Source: Symbiodinium natans (lineage: Eukaryota > Sar > Dinophyceae > Suessiales > Symbiodiniaceae). From it: a stretch of DNA of 64,000 nucleotides. This document shows, piece by piece, positions 10,561-22,100 of this stretch. The DNA lies in the NCBI GenBank assembly GCA_905221605.1, contig CAJNDS010000447.1, positions 854,657 through 918,656 on the forward strand, written 5' to 3'. Within the stretch, counting starts at the first letter, position 1; each line of letters opens with the position of its first letter. The position numbers and the translations under genes were made by a program. Below the pieces are notes generated by a model, which worked only from the letters and a program-made list of their open reading frames with translations, ran no database searches and had not been told where the DNA came from.

Positions 10561-13500
10561 ACGGGACTTTCGGGCGCGCTGCAGGTCGAGCAGTTGTATG
10601 CAGAGCGTTTGGAAGGTGCGAGGTCTATGTACCGATTCGGACTCTAACTGGTGAGACTCTCATGGCTTCTGGGCTGATCGGAGTGCGTCTTTCCAAGCAT
10701 ATCACGGCTCGAGGCAGCTGGCGCTGGTCTCGTCTCACCAACATGAGAAACGGTCGAAAACGGTCGAAAACGGCCGAGCACGATTGCGAGTGCTGGAACG
10801 CATCGTTTCTGTATCCCAGAAACTTGCTAGTTGGTCCGTGGCACAGAACTCTTGGCACGTTTTGACACTTCAGGCCACTTTGGGACTTACAAGATTTTGT
10901 TCAGCCGGCGCATTAAAGTCGCGGGAACCAAGCTGCCCGAACCAACATCCATAAGCCTTGCAACGCAAGCCAAAATCGAGAGGTGTCCCATCGCTGCGGC
11001 CTCACCCTGAAGCATTCCCTGTCCGCACAGCGCTACTGACAAGATTGTGACGAAGATGTGACAATTGACTGCCAAGTTCGGTCGGAATGCCAAGGGCAAG
11101 CTTTCGTGCAGATTAATTTGGATGTCACCTTCAAACTTCAACCGGGACGCCTGGCATTTTTCGAGAGGAAAACAGGTGTTTTCTGCGGTCTGCACTCTCA
11201 TGAGAAGCTTCACGGAGGCTCTTGAGTCTTGCTCGATGTAGGTTCGAGTTTGGGCTCTCAGGAGAGGCAAGCCGAGGCACACCACTGCGTGCACGAAATT
11301 CACAGCGGTCGTCAGCCGCGGTTGCATCAGAAATTGCGACCGTCCAGCCTGCCGCGACACATATCAGGCGCTGGGCCCATGGCCAACCCCTGCCGACAGC
11401 GCTCATATGTGCACCGGGGCCTATATCACACAACTTGTATGTACATAATTTTTAAGGTCTTCATCGAGATGGCTTCAAAGTGGACCGATTCATGCTCGGC
11501 TCCCATCTGAAGCTGCATCGGCCAGGCGGGAGAGTGTGCCTCGGCAAGGAAAGTCGTTGAGAAGGTCTCGTGTCGCTACGATCGGCCGGACTTCACAAGC
11601 ATCAAGTGCGCGCCACCTGCGATCGCGTCAACTGCTCGTGCCAGAACAGTACGTGACATCCGTTCGTTGGGAAGATGAACGGCATCAGACGCCTGCGACA
11701 AAAAGAAAAAAAGCAGAAGCCCGACGCAATGGGACAACCTGTCCTGACTGAAGGCCATCTGCACCACATCACCTCGGTACAAACTGCTCCCAAGCAGGAT
11801 CAACATGATGGCTCTCCCTTCTGCAAAAATGGACGATTAGAGAAGGCAAGGCGCATCCCAGCTCTGCCTCGAGCAAGGGCAGGATCGCAATTGTTCCTCA
11901 GCCAAATAGGACCCCTGGAAATCCCGAAGTCGGCTGCAATTGAGACTCCTCGGTGTCCTAGGTGGCAAGATGACCCCTACAAGGACTTCATGTCGCTCGC
12001 GCACGCATGCAAATCCAGCGACATGTGAACCCCTTCATCAGTAGCGCATCCTTTCGGGCAGTGCCTTTGATAAGGGGTTAGCGAACTCTACATCCGAAAC
12101 CCTCAACCCTGAGGCACCCCCTTCCCGCACAGCCAGCACCGCCGACTCATCCATCTTCCAGGCCGTGGCCACTGCGGCACGAGCCGCCCGAAACACCTCT
12201 CATGGTTACCAATGAACCCCCCCCCCTCCAACCTTACTTTCACAGCGGGACCTTGCAGGCACACATCAAAGAAGAACGGCGTGTTTACTTGCAGGGGGTC
12301 TTTGCGGAGAGGGTGAGACAGGGGGTGCTCCTTTCCCCAAAGCCCCTCCATGTCGCTGGCCTCGGTTTCGAGTCCCTTAAGTCGAAGCTCACCTTAAGCC
12401 CCGAAACTCCAAGACCCTCTAAGACCCTACAAAACTCAGTTCGAAACCCTACAGAACCTCTCTCAAGACCCTGAAATCTTGTTTCAGGAAGCAGCAGTCC
12501 TACCAGGGCCCCCGGTTGGCCTTCGAAGTTGGCTTCGCCAGCCAAGACTCCTCGTTTGTTTTGGGGCCACTCGCACTTCACCATGTGAAAATATGTGAAA
12601 GCACCCCACTCCGCAGTCACCAGTCGCGGTCTCACCGACATGTCGCCATCACAAGCCGAGCCAGGCAGGTTGTCTAGTCGCCAGCACATCCATCATCGAA
12701 ACATAGGAATAGTGTCAACAGGATGAGAAACTCGAGCCCTCATCAAAGAATGTCTAGCAGCCTAGCTGACACCTCACTTGGGTTTCGGGTTCAGGGCTCA
12801 TACCTCCGTCAAAGTGTCTCATACATCCGCACGAAGAAGCTGGAAGAGCCACTGACCCACTTGTCATGTCAACAGACGTTTGCAGATTGTCAGAGCAGAT
12901 GTCATGGGAGCCCCAAACATTAAAGCGACGACAGAAGGGGACTCCGCGACCCCCGGGAAGGGGAACAACGAAGAGCTACTAAGAGGAAGTACTCGTACAC
13001 TTGTATCATAGCCCGGCGGCCGAGACGGCGAGCTCCGCGATCTCCAGCTTGTTGCAACTGCGGCGCTTCGCAAACCTCTGATACCGCATAGATGATGGAT
13101 ATGAAATACATCTGCCCACTTTTTGTTCGCTTCAGCTGTATCCTAGTTCTGTGTTCCAACTGCACTGCGGCGAGCAGTCGCAACAGGAAACTCTCATGGC
13201 ACCAAGGAACTCATGCTGAAGATGCTGTTTCAGGCAGCTCGCCACATCTTCAGCGCTCTGGCCTGAACGTAGACATAGATCGAGGTTTCTTTGCTTTTTG
13301 CATCGGGCTTTGGGATGTCGCCCTGTCGCCCTTGCATTGCGGCTGGACTTCTGTGCTCCCCTGACACAAGGCCTGGGGTTGTGCGCACCGAAACCACGCA
13401 AGAGGCGCGATTCGCGATGTGCCGGCCATGCAAATGCTTTGGACCTGAGGGTTAAGGGTCAGCAGCCTCGACATTTCCAACTTCCATGCGAGAGCGTTCC

Positions 13501-14230
13501 CCACCTTTTCCGATCTCTGTGATGGAAATCGACGGCTGCAGCCACGTTCTCTTGAGTGCTTCCATGCCTCCGGCAAAAAACATACTTCCCGCATGCACCG
13601 AAAAGTGCCTACGAGGGCCCTAAATGTCCGTGCCCCCGTGCAGGCCTGGATTTTGGAAGCTCTGCAGCCATCCAGGTCCAGCTTGGCCATTGGGGAGGCC
13701 CAGCCTCTGGCAGATCTTCTCCACGGACATCCTCACTGCGCGGGGCATCGCACAGAGCATCGCGCCACACGTACAGGTGGGATAGTGGGATAGGGGGGGG
13801 GGGGGGGGGAGTTTCGAGCACTCAGGGCCGAGAGGCTGCTGTCCGGCTGCCGACAGGTTCACAAGGTCCTCCTCGTTGATGTTGCAGAGGCCTCCAGAAG
13901 CTCTCAAGGGCGTACATGTGCATATAGAACTCATGTACAACTCAAAAGACGCGTACAGCGCTTCGTCGCAGAAGGCGCATGACGGCTTAAGTACGTTGCT
14001 GCAAATAGGCGTCTGCTTTAGTCGGTACATATTTAGCTATGTTGGCTTTTTGTTAGTGCTGGTTAAGCTGGCTGCGTCCCGGTTTTGGCTCAAGGCTTAG
14101 AAATGTCGAAAGCCCTGTCTCCCGCAGATGTTCTCTTCTGCCTCTGGCAAAGGAATATATGCGCGGGGCATGTCGTCGGCTAGCGTGACAACACGTCCGT
14201 GAAGTTGTGCATGGACTTTGGTCTTCTTCC
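10561..14230 (-). CDS. Exon candidates, unidentified gene(s)
   Basis: Between the helicase and the M20 exons the minus strand carries several plausible but unassigned exons: about 14030-13850 (CNINEEDLVNLSAAGQQ), 13760-13625 (VEKICQRLGLPNGQAGPGW), 12660-12500 (LVTAEWGAFTYFHMVKCEW), 12290-12150, 11660-11575 (MSRTVLARAVDAIAGGAHL) and 11330-10890 (about 150 codons with hydrophobic stretches). None shows a domain I can name, and the joins are unknown. The span could hold one gene in tandem with its neighbours, or more. A G-run of about 18 lies near 13792-13810, and a C-run at 14571-14580. Confidence 0.28.
14083..14094 (+). other. Match to the 3' end of the dinoflagellate spliced leader
   Basis: TTTTGGCTCAAG equals the last 12 bases of the conserved dinoflagellate spliced-leader sequence, followed by G. 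The preceding bases (CGTCCCGG) do not match the rest of the leader, and it is on the strand opposite the host genes. It may be a worn relic of a retroposed trans-spliced mRNA, or chance. Confidence 0.25.
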
Positions 14231-14349
14231 TCTCTCAGCTTATTTCTTGCTAGGCGCGGGGCCGAGTTTGTGTGTGTTGGTGTGACTCACGGTACAACAT
14301 GTACGTATACTAGAAACATCGCAGCCGTTACAAGGTGACACAAGGTGCA

Positions 14350-17300
14350 AGCCGCGGAGTGTAACGCGCCAGATTCGAAATGTGGGAATGTCGTCTGAGC
14401 TGGGCTCCCAGCTCTCTGTAAGCCCAGAGACCGTCGGAGCCCCGGAGGAGTCGGTCAAAGAGGAGATCAGGGCCATGAGGTCAAAGGTCGGCTCCTCAAT
14501 CAAGATGCCCAAATATGCCCAAGCATGAGTCTTGCAAATGGGCACTTGCAAACGGGCACCCCATAGCACTCCCCCCCCCCATTCCGCCACTTCGCCCCAC
14601 GAAAGAGAATCAAAGGTGTAGATGTTGCGGATTTCTAGTTTCAGTAAGACTTCGCAGACAATACTTTTAAACCTTTTAAACATTATGCATATAACGTCTA
14701 AATCCGACGCCGTATGAAAAGATGCAAACGGGGAGTCCGGATTCCCAATGTTGTCTCCCAGCTTGGATTCTGGGACATATATGTTCACTGTAATTGGTTC
14801 GTAAGTAATTGGTTCAACCCTACGCTGCGGTTATGCAGCTCACATCGTCGCTGGTGTTGCTCTATTTTTCACCGCAGTTTTGAACTTGTTTCAATATGTT
14901 TCAATCACTCCAACTCCAGCTGCACTCATTCCTCCAAAAGCAGTGTTCCGTCAGCGCCGAGTTGCCGGCAACAGCCCGCCGTTCACGCCGCTATGGAGGT
15001 CGCGTTCCCCGCCCTGAATGGCCACCTCCACGTCCAGAACCCCACGCATGCCGTAGCCTGAGATCTCCAGCTGAGTTACAGGGGAAGTCTACGAAGCAGA
15101 CCCCTTCCCTTCTTGTTGCCTGCAAAAATCCTAAACCATGCGGCCACATGCGCCACCTACCGAGGCTCCGGCACAAGCAAGGCCGTTCCTTGGGAGACTC
15201 GCCCTCTGCTGCAGTAGAGAGCGAATGCGGGAATGAGCGATTGCGCTCACTGCTATGATCGGAAGGGTTTCAAGCAACAGCAACGGCCTATAAGAAAACT
15301 AGGCGCAATCAAGGCTCGTCATCTATCCAGGATGAATTGTTGACAATAAGTCCGACAATGTCCCCTCGCAGCCAGCCATCGTTTCTTGCCTCTCGCACCA
15401 CCGCAAGCGTGTCGCTGGGGCAGCCACCTTTCATCGCGACGATTCTCTCTCTAGCTCATCTCACGTCAAACAGCAGCGAAGCAGCTGGTGCTCAGACTAC
15501 GACTTTCCTCGTGAGCATCCACAATGAACAGAACATTCACGGGACAGTCCTCCTCCTGCAAGTGCTCCGTGGCCCGAGGCTGTGCCAAGCATGAACTCTG
15601 CTTTCCACGTGTCATAGACGCGACCGGGCAAGCTGGTTAGCATTTGGCAGTGGCCTGTGCGGTCTCCATGTCAAACCCGGCCAGGCAAAAGTCCGAGGTG
15701 TCGCTCTGCTGCAGCAGCCTCCGAACTGCGAATATCTGCGCCAGCATCGGACCTGTCGGTCCGATTTGCTCCAAATCCCGGTATGGACATTAGGACTGCA
15801 CTACAGGGGGGTAGGCAGATGGCTTTGGCCGGCACCTTTGTTGTCGCTGACGCCACGACCGTAGAAGTAGCCGTCTTCGGCCCGCATAGTCCACGGATCA
15901 GAGGTCCATCCATTCCCAGCTGCAACGACATCATAGTGCGAGTACCTGGCGCTTCTTAGTATCAGTGCAAGAAAAACGCCAAGAGCGCTGCAGCTGCCGA
16001 GAATCACAGAGAGTCCCCCACACTCTCCCACACTTCGGTCGAGGTGCATGATCACCAGAGGTTTGTTCAGGTCCCAGCCACATCTGGCAACGACAGCCCC
16101 GTTGCAGATGCGCACCTTCGGCACTGTTGGCCTACGCTTGCCCCAGGTCGAGATGTGAGAGGGACAAAGCGACAGGGGTAACTGAAAGCTCCGAACCTTA
16201 AACAGCCGCGACTTTCTCACGAACTTCCAAGCGAAAGCCCTAAAGTAGCACAACAACAGACCTCGGAGTCTGAGAAAGTCCCACCGAGTCGCGAGCAGAG
16301 TTGGAAGGCATCCCGAAAGCTGCTGCAAAAGAAAGAACCCCTAAGCCCTTGAATGTTTGAGAATTTCCCGGGCCATTTGGTCGCAGGGGCACCACTCAAA
16401 GCTGGTGCGCACCACACAAAGCTGGCGCCGGGCTATGTTTGGTCACCACACAAAACTAGACAACGCTCGAGCTATTTGGTTGCAGGGCAAGCGTGCTCGC
16501 GGGCCATTTGGTCACAGGGGCAGGGGGGCACACACAAAGTTGGCGCGAGCTATGAAACCACACAAGACACAAGACTAGACAACGCTGGCGAGCTACTTGG
16601 TTGCTATTTGGTCGCAGGGGCACCACACAAAGCTGGCGCGAGCTATTTGCAGGGGGGGGGGGGGGGGACCACACCAAGCTTTATTAAAACTGTCGCAGGG
16701 GGGCGGGGGGGGGGGGCGGCGGGCGGGGGGGGGGGCACCACGCAAAGCTTTATCAAAACTGGGTCGGTGGGGGGGGGGGGGGGGGGGGCGCACCACACAA
16801 AGCTTTACTAAGACCGGCACGAGCTATTTAGTCGCAACGGGGGGCACCGCACCAAGCTTTACTAAAACTGGGGCGAGCTATTTGGTTCATCACACAAAGC
16901 TTTTTGTTTACTGTCGCGAGCTAGTTGGTCGCAGGGGGGGCACCACACCAAGTTTTATTAAACTTACTAAACTGGGGCGAGCTATTTGGTCGCACGGGGG
17001 GCACCACACAAAGCTGTATTAAAACTAGCGCGAGCTAAACTAAGACTGGCGCGAGCAGGGGAGGCACCACACCGAGCTAAGCTTCATCAAAACTGGCGCG
17101 AGCTATTTGGTCGGGGGGGGTGGGGGGGGGGGGGATGTGGTCGCAGGGGAGGCACGACACAAAGCTTTTATAAACCTGCAGACACCTACATTTGCCCGAA
17201 AGCCGCACAGGCGCCGTGGCCCCCAGGAGCTCCTCAAAGCGCCGGGCCAGCCAGGAGGCCGCCTTCTGCATGTCCGGCTCGAGCCGGCCTAGGGCTTCGT

Positions 17301-17700
17301 TTCCGGGATTTGCTCGTGTAAGGTGAAGAAGAGCGGTGGATATCAAAAGGAAGAAACAAAGGGGAGTTAAGCAGAGATTTCAAAAGGTTTCTTCTCGTGC
17401 TCTGTGGGGAGGCCGCTGATTGTGCCAGTTGCCTGGTGGGCTTGCAGGATTCTTTAGGCTGAAAGTTGCCGCCGCCCGCAGAACTAGGGGTGGCGGGGTA
17501 GTAATGCTCAAGCGCAGGTGATTTGGCAGGTTTTTTGGAGGGATTCCGAGCACACACTGGTCAGGAGTTTGGGGGAGGGAGGGTCAGAAAAGCTGCAAGT
17601 GGCTATCACTGGACACCGTTGGGAAGGTGACGAACTCGGCCAACAAGGTGACCAATTTCTGGAACTCAGCCGCATCCTGCAGCGCGCAAGTCCGTGATGC
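14350..17700 (-). CDS. M20 metallopeptidase domain, Dug2/CNDP-like
   Basis: M20-family dizinc hydrolase related to CNDP dipeptidases and the peptidase half of yeast Dug2. Exons in order on the minus strand: 17690-17595 (LLAEFVTFPTVSSD), 17335-17205 (QKAASWLARRFEELLGATAP), 16130-16048 (ICNGAVVARCGWDLNKPLVI), 15945-15836 (YSHYDVVAAGNGW, then DGYFYGRGVSDNKG), 15752-about 15706 (PMLAQIFAVRRLL), about 15560-15505 (CPVNVLFIVDAHEESRS), 15410-15303 (LIVNNSSWIDDEP), 15065-14960 (GYGMRGVLDVEVAIQGG, ERDLHSGVNGG) and about 14515-14395 (DLMALISSLTDSSG). Metal-site His and Asp (HYD, DNK) and the Glu pair (HEES) are present. The usual Asp three before the Trp is Asn. The C-terminal His region was not found. 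It follows WD40 exons on the same strand. Confidence 0.85.
15753..15835 (-). other. 83-bp M20 intron with GT donor
   Basis: The exon ends AACAAAG at 15836. The intron starts gt (15835-15834) and ends cag (to 15753), and the next exon starts GTCCGATG at 15752. The join gives SDNKGPMLAQ, as expected for M20. This shows GT-AG and GC-AG introns in the same gene. Confidence 0.75.
15946..16047 (-). other. 102-bp M20 intron with GC donor
   Basis: The minus-strand exon ends ATCAT at 16048. The intron runs from gc (16047-16046) to ag (15947-15946), and the next exon starts GTACTCGCAC. Splicing gives PLVIMYSHYDVV, the expected M20 strand and metal-binding loop; the unspliced reading inserts about 34 residues there. 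Confidence 0.78.
16350..17170. repeat. G-rich minisatellite in an M20 intron
   Basis: Roughly 14 irregular copies of a 50-65 bp unit containing GCGCGAGCTATTTGGTCGCA, then a run of G, then CACCACACAAAGCTTTATTA and AAACTGG. G-runs reach about 19 (near 16770). It lies between M20 exons 17205 and 16130, so it would be transcribed as C-rich RNA within an intron. Repeat units are multiples of no fixed length, and no gene is inside. Confidence 0.9.
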
Positions 17701-17734
17701 CAATGTCATCCAGGACCGTCTGCTTGGCATATCT

Positions 17735-17886
17735 GTGCCTGTGCCTCTGCCTCTGCCTCTGCCTCTGCCTCTGCCGCTGTCTCTGTCTCTGTCTCTGTCT
17801 GTGTCTGTGTCTGTGTCTGTGTCTGTGTCTGTGTCTGTGTCTGTGTCTGTGTCTGTGTCTGTGTCTGTGTCTGTGTCTGTCTGTGT
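17735..17886. repeat. Hexanucleotide microsatellite (CTCTGC/CTCTGT/CTGTGT)
   Basis: About 150 bp of GCCTCT, then GTCTCT, then GTGTCT hexamers on the plus strand. The three blocks look like successive expansions of point variants. It lies just upstream of the first M20 exon on the minus strand, probably in an intron. The Asp-Arg/His-Arg reading is artefactual. Confidence 0.92.
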
Positions 17887-18769
17887 CAGTCTGTTCTTCT
17901 TTCTTCGTTTTGTCTCGCCCCTTCCCCCGATCCGTTCGCGAGCGAAGCGGGGCCTGGAATGGTCTGCCTAAAGCCTTCGGTGTTAGGGGAAGCGAACCGC
18001 TTTCGCTTTCGACACTTTCGAGGTTCCAACTGGTCAAGCACTCCAAGAGCCTCCACGAATCAGACAAGCAAGCATGGCTCCTACCAGGGGTATGGTAAGT
18101 GGCCGGGCCGGTTTAAAATCGAGCTGTGATTGCCCTCAGGGTCCTCGTGGCCGCAGTCCTTCTTCTTGCAGAATCGCCCACAAACGCGGCTGGGCGGGGA
18201 CGTGAGTGGCCTGGACGTCCTGGTGCCCGTGCTTACGTCAAGGTAGGCGGCATGGATGGTGCCTGGGATCCCACAGCCAGGGTTCCGTTTGCGCGATGCT
18301 GCCACTGCAGGCCACAAGATGCCGTAAGCTCAGGACCGGAGTTGCAGCCGCCGATTACAACCCGAAGGGAGTAGCGTCCAGCCGACACTGTCGATGACAG
18401 CCTCCAAAACTTCTGGCAGCGCCCTCATGTCCAAGATTTTCCACTACCCGGAGCTGAACCCTAGGGTTTATGGTTACAAACCTAAGTTCCCGAAGCCGCC
18501 ATCCTCCCCCCAGACCACCTCATCCCGAGGGGGGAGACAGCCGCACAGCAGTTCGAGGTCGTAGCCAGCTCCCGGAGCAGCGTGGAGCGCTCCGCATCCC
18601 AGAGCCGGAGGGTTCCCACGGCGTCCCCTGCGACTTTGGGGAAAGAAGCCTATTGCAAGGAAGAAGCGTACCCCAACAAGTGCCCATAATTAGAATCCCA
18701 CATATGCGTCGTCCAGAGTCGTGCTTTACAAGATTGGCCTTGGGGGGCTTGCCAGGGTGGCGCTAGCTG

Positions 18770-20794
18770 GACTTCACTGGGCCTGAGATGACAACCGGCG
18801 GGCCCTCGCAGATGAGCCCCTGGTCCCCCAGCGTGGCCAAAGCCAGGATGGCTGCAGAGCAGCCGCCACGGCCTGTGGCAACGTCTGCTTTCTTGGATTA
18901 ACATGGCCCCCGCGCCACAAACAGCCCAGCCTGAGCCGAGAACAGCTTTGCTGCCGTGCTGAACTGAAGCGGCATCCCACACGCGAATTCGCCCATAGGC
19001 ATCTCCAGAGTAGAGGGCCTCAAAGTTCTTTCAAGTCTCGGCCCAGCACGAACACAAGAGGTAACAGGCCTTTGAAGTGGCGCAGGCGGCCAAAGCCAGG
19101 ACGGGCCCGCCATGATTGAAGCAGCACACGGCCTGACCAGCGAGGGACAGGAGACAGGCCATCCGGAATTGAAAAAAGCAACAACACTACGACTGATCAT
19201 GATGTATTTGCAATTATTTGCAGTTTACAAGAAATAACAATAACAATACTAATGCGAAAAATAATGAGCCCAGCCTACCATAGTAGCAACAGCAGCAAGA
19301 TCGGCATTCATAACAATAGTTCCATCCGCTCGTGCCTTGCCCTTGTCCCAGAAGACGATGCGGCCATCCCCACCGCCAGATGCCACGACGCCACTCAGCG
19401 GCTCCTGGGCCACGCAGTGCACGAAGCCCATGTGCCGGTGCTGGCACGTCTGCAGGAGCTCAAGGAGGCTGTGGTGACCTCAACACCGTTGTTCATCGCA
19501 AAAGGCCACCCTGGAGCCCGGTGAAATCTACTCATCACCCCCCCCCGGGCAGCAACGGAGGGAGTCACTTTGGGACGACCCCGGCAGTAGCGAAAAAGCA
19601 AACCTCGTCTCTCACGGAAGCAGAACCTGTCGCACTCAGAATGCTGCGTGCATCTCACTTTGAAACTTCACAGGAATATAAGCCGGCCGAATGAGCAGCA
19701 GCGAAGCAGCGAAGGGGCGCAATCATGTGAACCCGGCAAAGGACTCACAGGAGCAAAGGCGACACCGTCGCCCACAGAAAGGAACGGAGCCAAGGGCAGG
19801 GGGAGCACGGCAGGACTTACGACATTCAGCATCTGGGTGTCTGCCAGGTGGCTGAACTTGCTGGGCCCACCGGGACCTGGGGGAGTACACGGCTTCTTCT
19901 TGGCCAGGTCGATGTTGAAGGTGTAGTGCCTGGAAGTCTTGCAGAATCTTGTAGAAAATTGTGTAGAAAGGGAACAGAGAGAGGACGGAGGCCAAGCTGT
20001 GGGACGAGCCTGGTGGTTCGGGTCCGGGTCTTTGCCTGCAGCAGCTTCACCCACCCATCCAGTAAGCGGAGACAGAACAGGTTGGTGCTCTGAAAGCCCA
20101 AGAACACCTCAGCACCACGCGACCCCTTGCATAGTTTTGTCGGCATAGTGTGGATTTGATACTTCCAAGTGCAGTTCCAAGTTGCCGTTTGCAAGCTGCC
20201 GGCGATGCTCAGGAGGTGTCCCTGATTGGGTGCGAAATGGAAGCCTCGAAGCATCTCGAAGCATCTCAGACACATGACTACGCGCGAATGCGGCCCAACT
20301 GCATTCAGGGTGCAGAAAAGGCAGGGCACGCTCGTCTCATCATCACAGGGCTCCTTGACCAAAAAAACTATCGTACTCATGTGTCAAAAAGCAATTTCTG
20401 CATGACATAAAAGGCCAGGCCAGACGTGGGCTTAATGTGCGCAACTTGCGACAGGCGCCTTGGCCTGGAGCAGGCTGGTCACATCCCACACGCGCAGTTC
20501 GTTGATGGACGTGGAGAGCAGCCTCAGAATGGCGCAGGTCAAGGGAAGAACCTGGAAGAACTGCATGCTGCCTAAGTTGAAGCCCATTTGAAGACAACAT
20601 TTGATGCCGGGGCGCAGGTCCAAGGTGGCTGCCTTTGGCACGCGAGAGGCCAGTATCTCGTTGTCGTTCAATTTCAGCTTGGCCACACCTGCCCCAAATC
20701 ACAGCACTTGGAGATGCGAACCAACATCGCGCAACAGCAGGACACAGCACAGGTGCGCTTGATTGGATCGAAAACAAGCGCGGGAGAGAGAGAC

Positions 20795-20825
<31 letters not shown>

Positions 20826-21847
20826 GGGAGAGACAGAGAAAAAGAGAGACAGAAAGAGAGAGACAGACAGAGAGAGACAGACAGAAAGTGAGACAGAAAG
20901 TGTGCGGGAAAGTGAGAGGGAGAGAAGAAACCAGATCGGAAATCTGCAAGGGGACGAAGGTTAGGGTTCCAAAGCGTGTGAGAACAATTCAGTAGCTTCC
21001 GCACTACTTGTGAGCAAGCAGAAGCAAAACCCGCGAGCAGAAGGCCCGGCCGAAACGAAACCAAGGTGCATGCTACAGCGCTCGGTTTAAGCGAGCTGGG
21101 AACAGGGCGTCAAGAGTCAGGGGATGCGTCAGAAGAGCAACCCGGGAGAGAGGGAGGGAGACATGGACAGAGGGCTGCGATGCATGAGTACGGGCCTTGT
21201 GCGGCCGCCATGGCACGGCCCTGCCTTGTGTGGCAGGCAAGCATGGGAAGAGTCGGAGTGCCATACAGCAAAAGCCTTCGGATGCCTTACGCGCGTGTCT
21301 GTTGCTTCCGAGAAGCAAGTCCTCCGAGCGCGCGCGGAGGACACCGAAGGGCGACGGCTCAAGTTCCGTCGGAGTTCGCGGCGACGCCAGTGCGCTCTCC
21401 GCGGGGCTGCCCAAACTTTCCTTGGATGCATTCAGGGACACGTCGTAACGCGAAGCCCTGCTGCCTTCTGCAGGCCTTCCGGACTTAACGTCGCCTGCCG
21501 AGCATCCAGTGGCGACTCGTCACCACGATGCGACGAGCTCGGAGTGTCCTTCTGGCGGAGCTACCCCAACATCCAACAGCTAAGTCAGGGTGGCAGGAGC
21601 TGACGCTCAGCTGCTGGCGCTCTCTTTCGGGATGAAGAGCCTCAAATGTGCCGGTGGGCCGGCAATGCCGCTGCTCAACATCACTAAGTAAAACATCACT
21701 GCGGCAACTACGAAAATTCCGGGAACAACCTATAACAGCACTCAGCCCCCAGCATTGACAGCACCGGTCCACTGGCTTGGCTGTGATGCCGTACAGCCAA
21801 CGCTTGGCCTACATGAAGACGGCCCCGGGATATCGCAACAACAACGT

Positions 21848-21901
<54 letters not shown>

Positions 21902-22100
21902 CAACAGCAAGGCGGCATGATGTCTTCGACGCCCTCGTTTGCACTACACACACTCACAAAAACCAAGCCTTCATCACTGTCGAAAAAACGCAGGGCCCCG
22001 TCCATGGAGCCAGCCACAAAGAGGCTATCCGACAGGGGCGCCAAGCAGTTCACATCCCCAGAATCTGAAGTGGCAGTGATTGACATCCAGATGTCCTCGA
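18770..22100 (-). CDS. WD40-repeat protein segment, Dug2-like N-terminal region
   Basis: Beta-propeller blades are readable in several minus-strand exons. They are 22090-21965 (LFVAGSMDGALRFFD), 20560-20455 (AILRLLSTSINELRVWDV), about 20120-20060 (EVFLGFQSTNLFCLRLL), 19930-19820 (YTFNIDLAKKKPCTPP, weaker), 19435-19300 (GVVASGGGDGRIVFWD), 19165-19085 (AVCCFNHGGPVLALAA), 19015-18960 (LYSGDAYGRIRVWDAAS) and 18880-18785 (AAILALATLGDQGLICEG). Blades end in the WD/FD pair typical of the family. Position and order (WD40 then M20, same strand) match yeast Dug2, where WD40 repeats precede the peptidase domain. Intervening sequence 18770-17700 may hold a linker (about 18205-18120 reads RFCKKKDCGHEDPEG). 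Joins and start are not fixed; a separate WD40 gene is the alternative. Confidence 0.78.
20784..20925. repeat. Purine microsatellite (GA-rich)
   Basis: About 140 bp of GAGA and GAGACAGA units, purine-rich on the plus strand, between the WD40 exons at 20560 and 21965 and so likely intronic. The Arg-Glu reading on plus and Ser-Leu reading on minus are composition artefacts. Confidence 0.9.
21850..21911. repeat. CAG/CTG trinucleotide array
   Basis: About 20 CAG/CAA triplets on the plus strand. In the minus-strand WD40 transcript this would be CUG repeat, starting within about 60 bases after the exon ending FFDSDEG. It reads as poly-Gln, poly-Ala or poly-Cys depending on frame and strand. I treat it as intronic. 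Confidence 0.88.

Noticed and set aside
18120-18205. CCCH-type zinc finger (CGRFCKKKDCGH)
   Set aside because: Cys/His spacing does not fit a known CCCH or CCHC consensus, and the segment lies between WD40 and M20 blocks where a linker or intron is expected.
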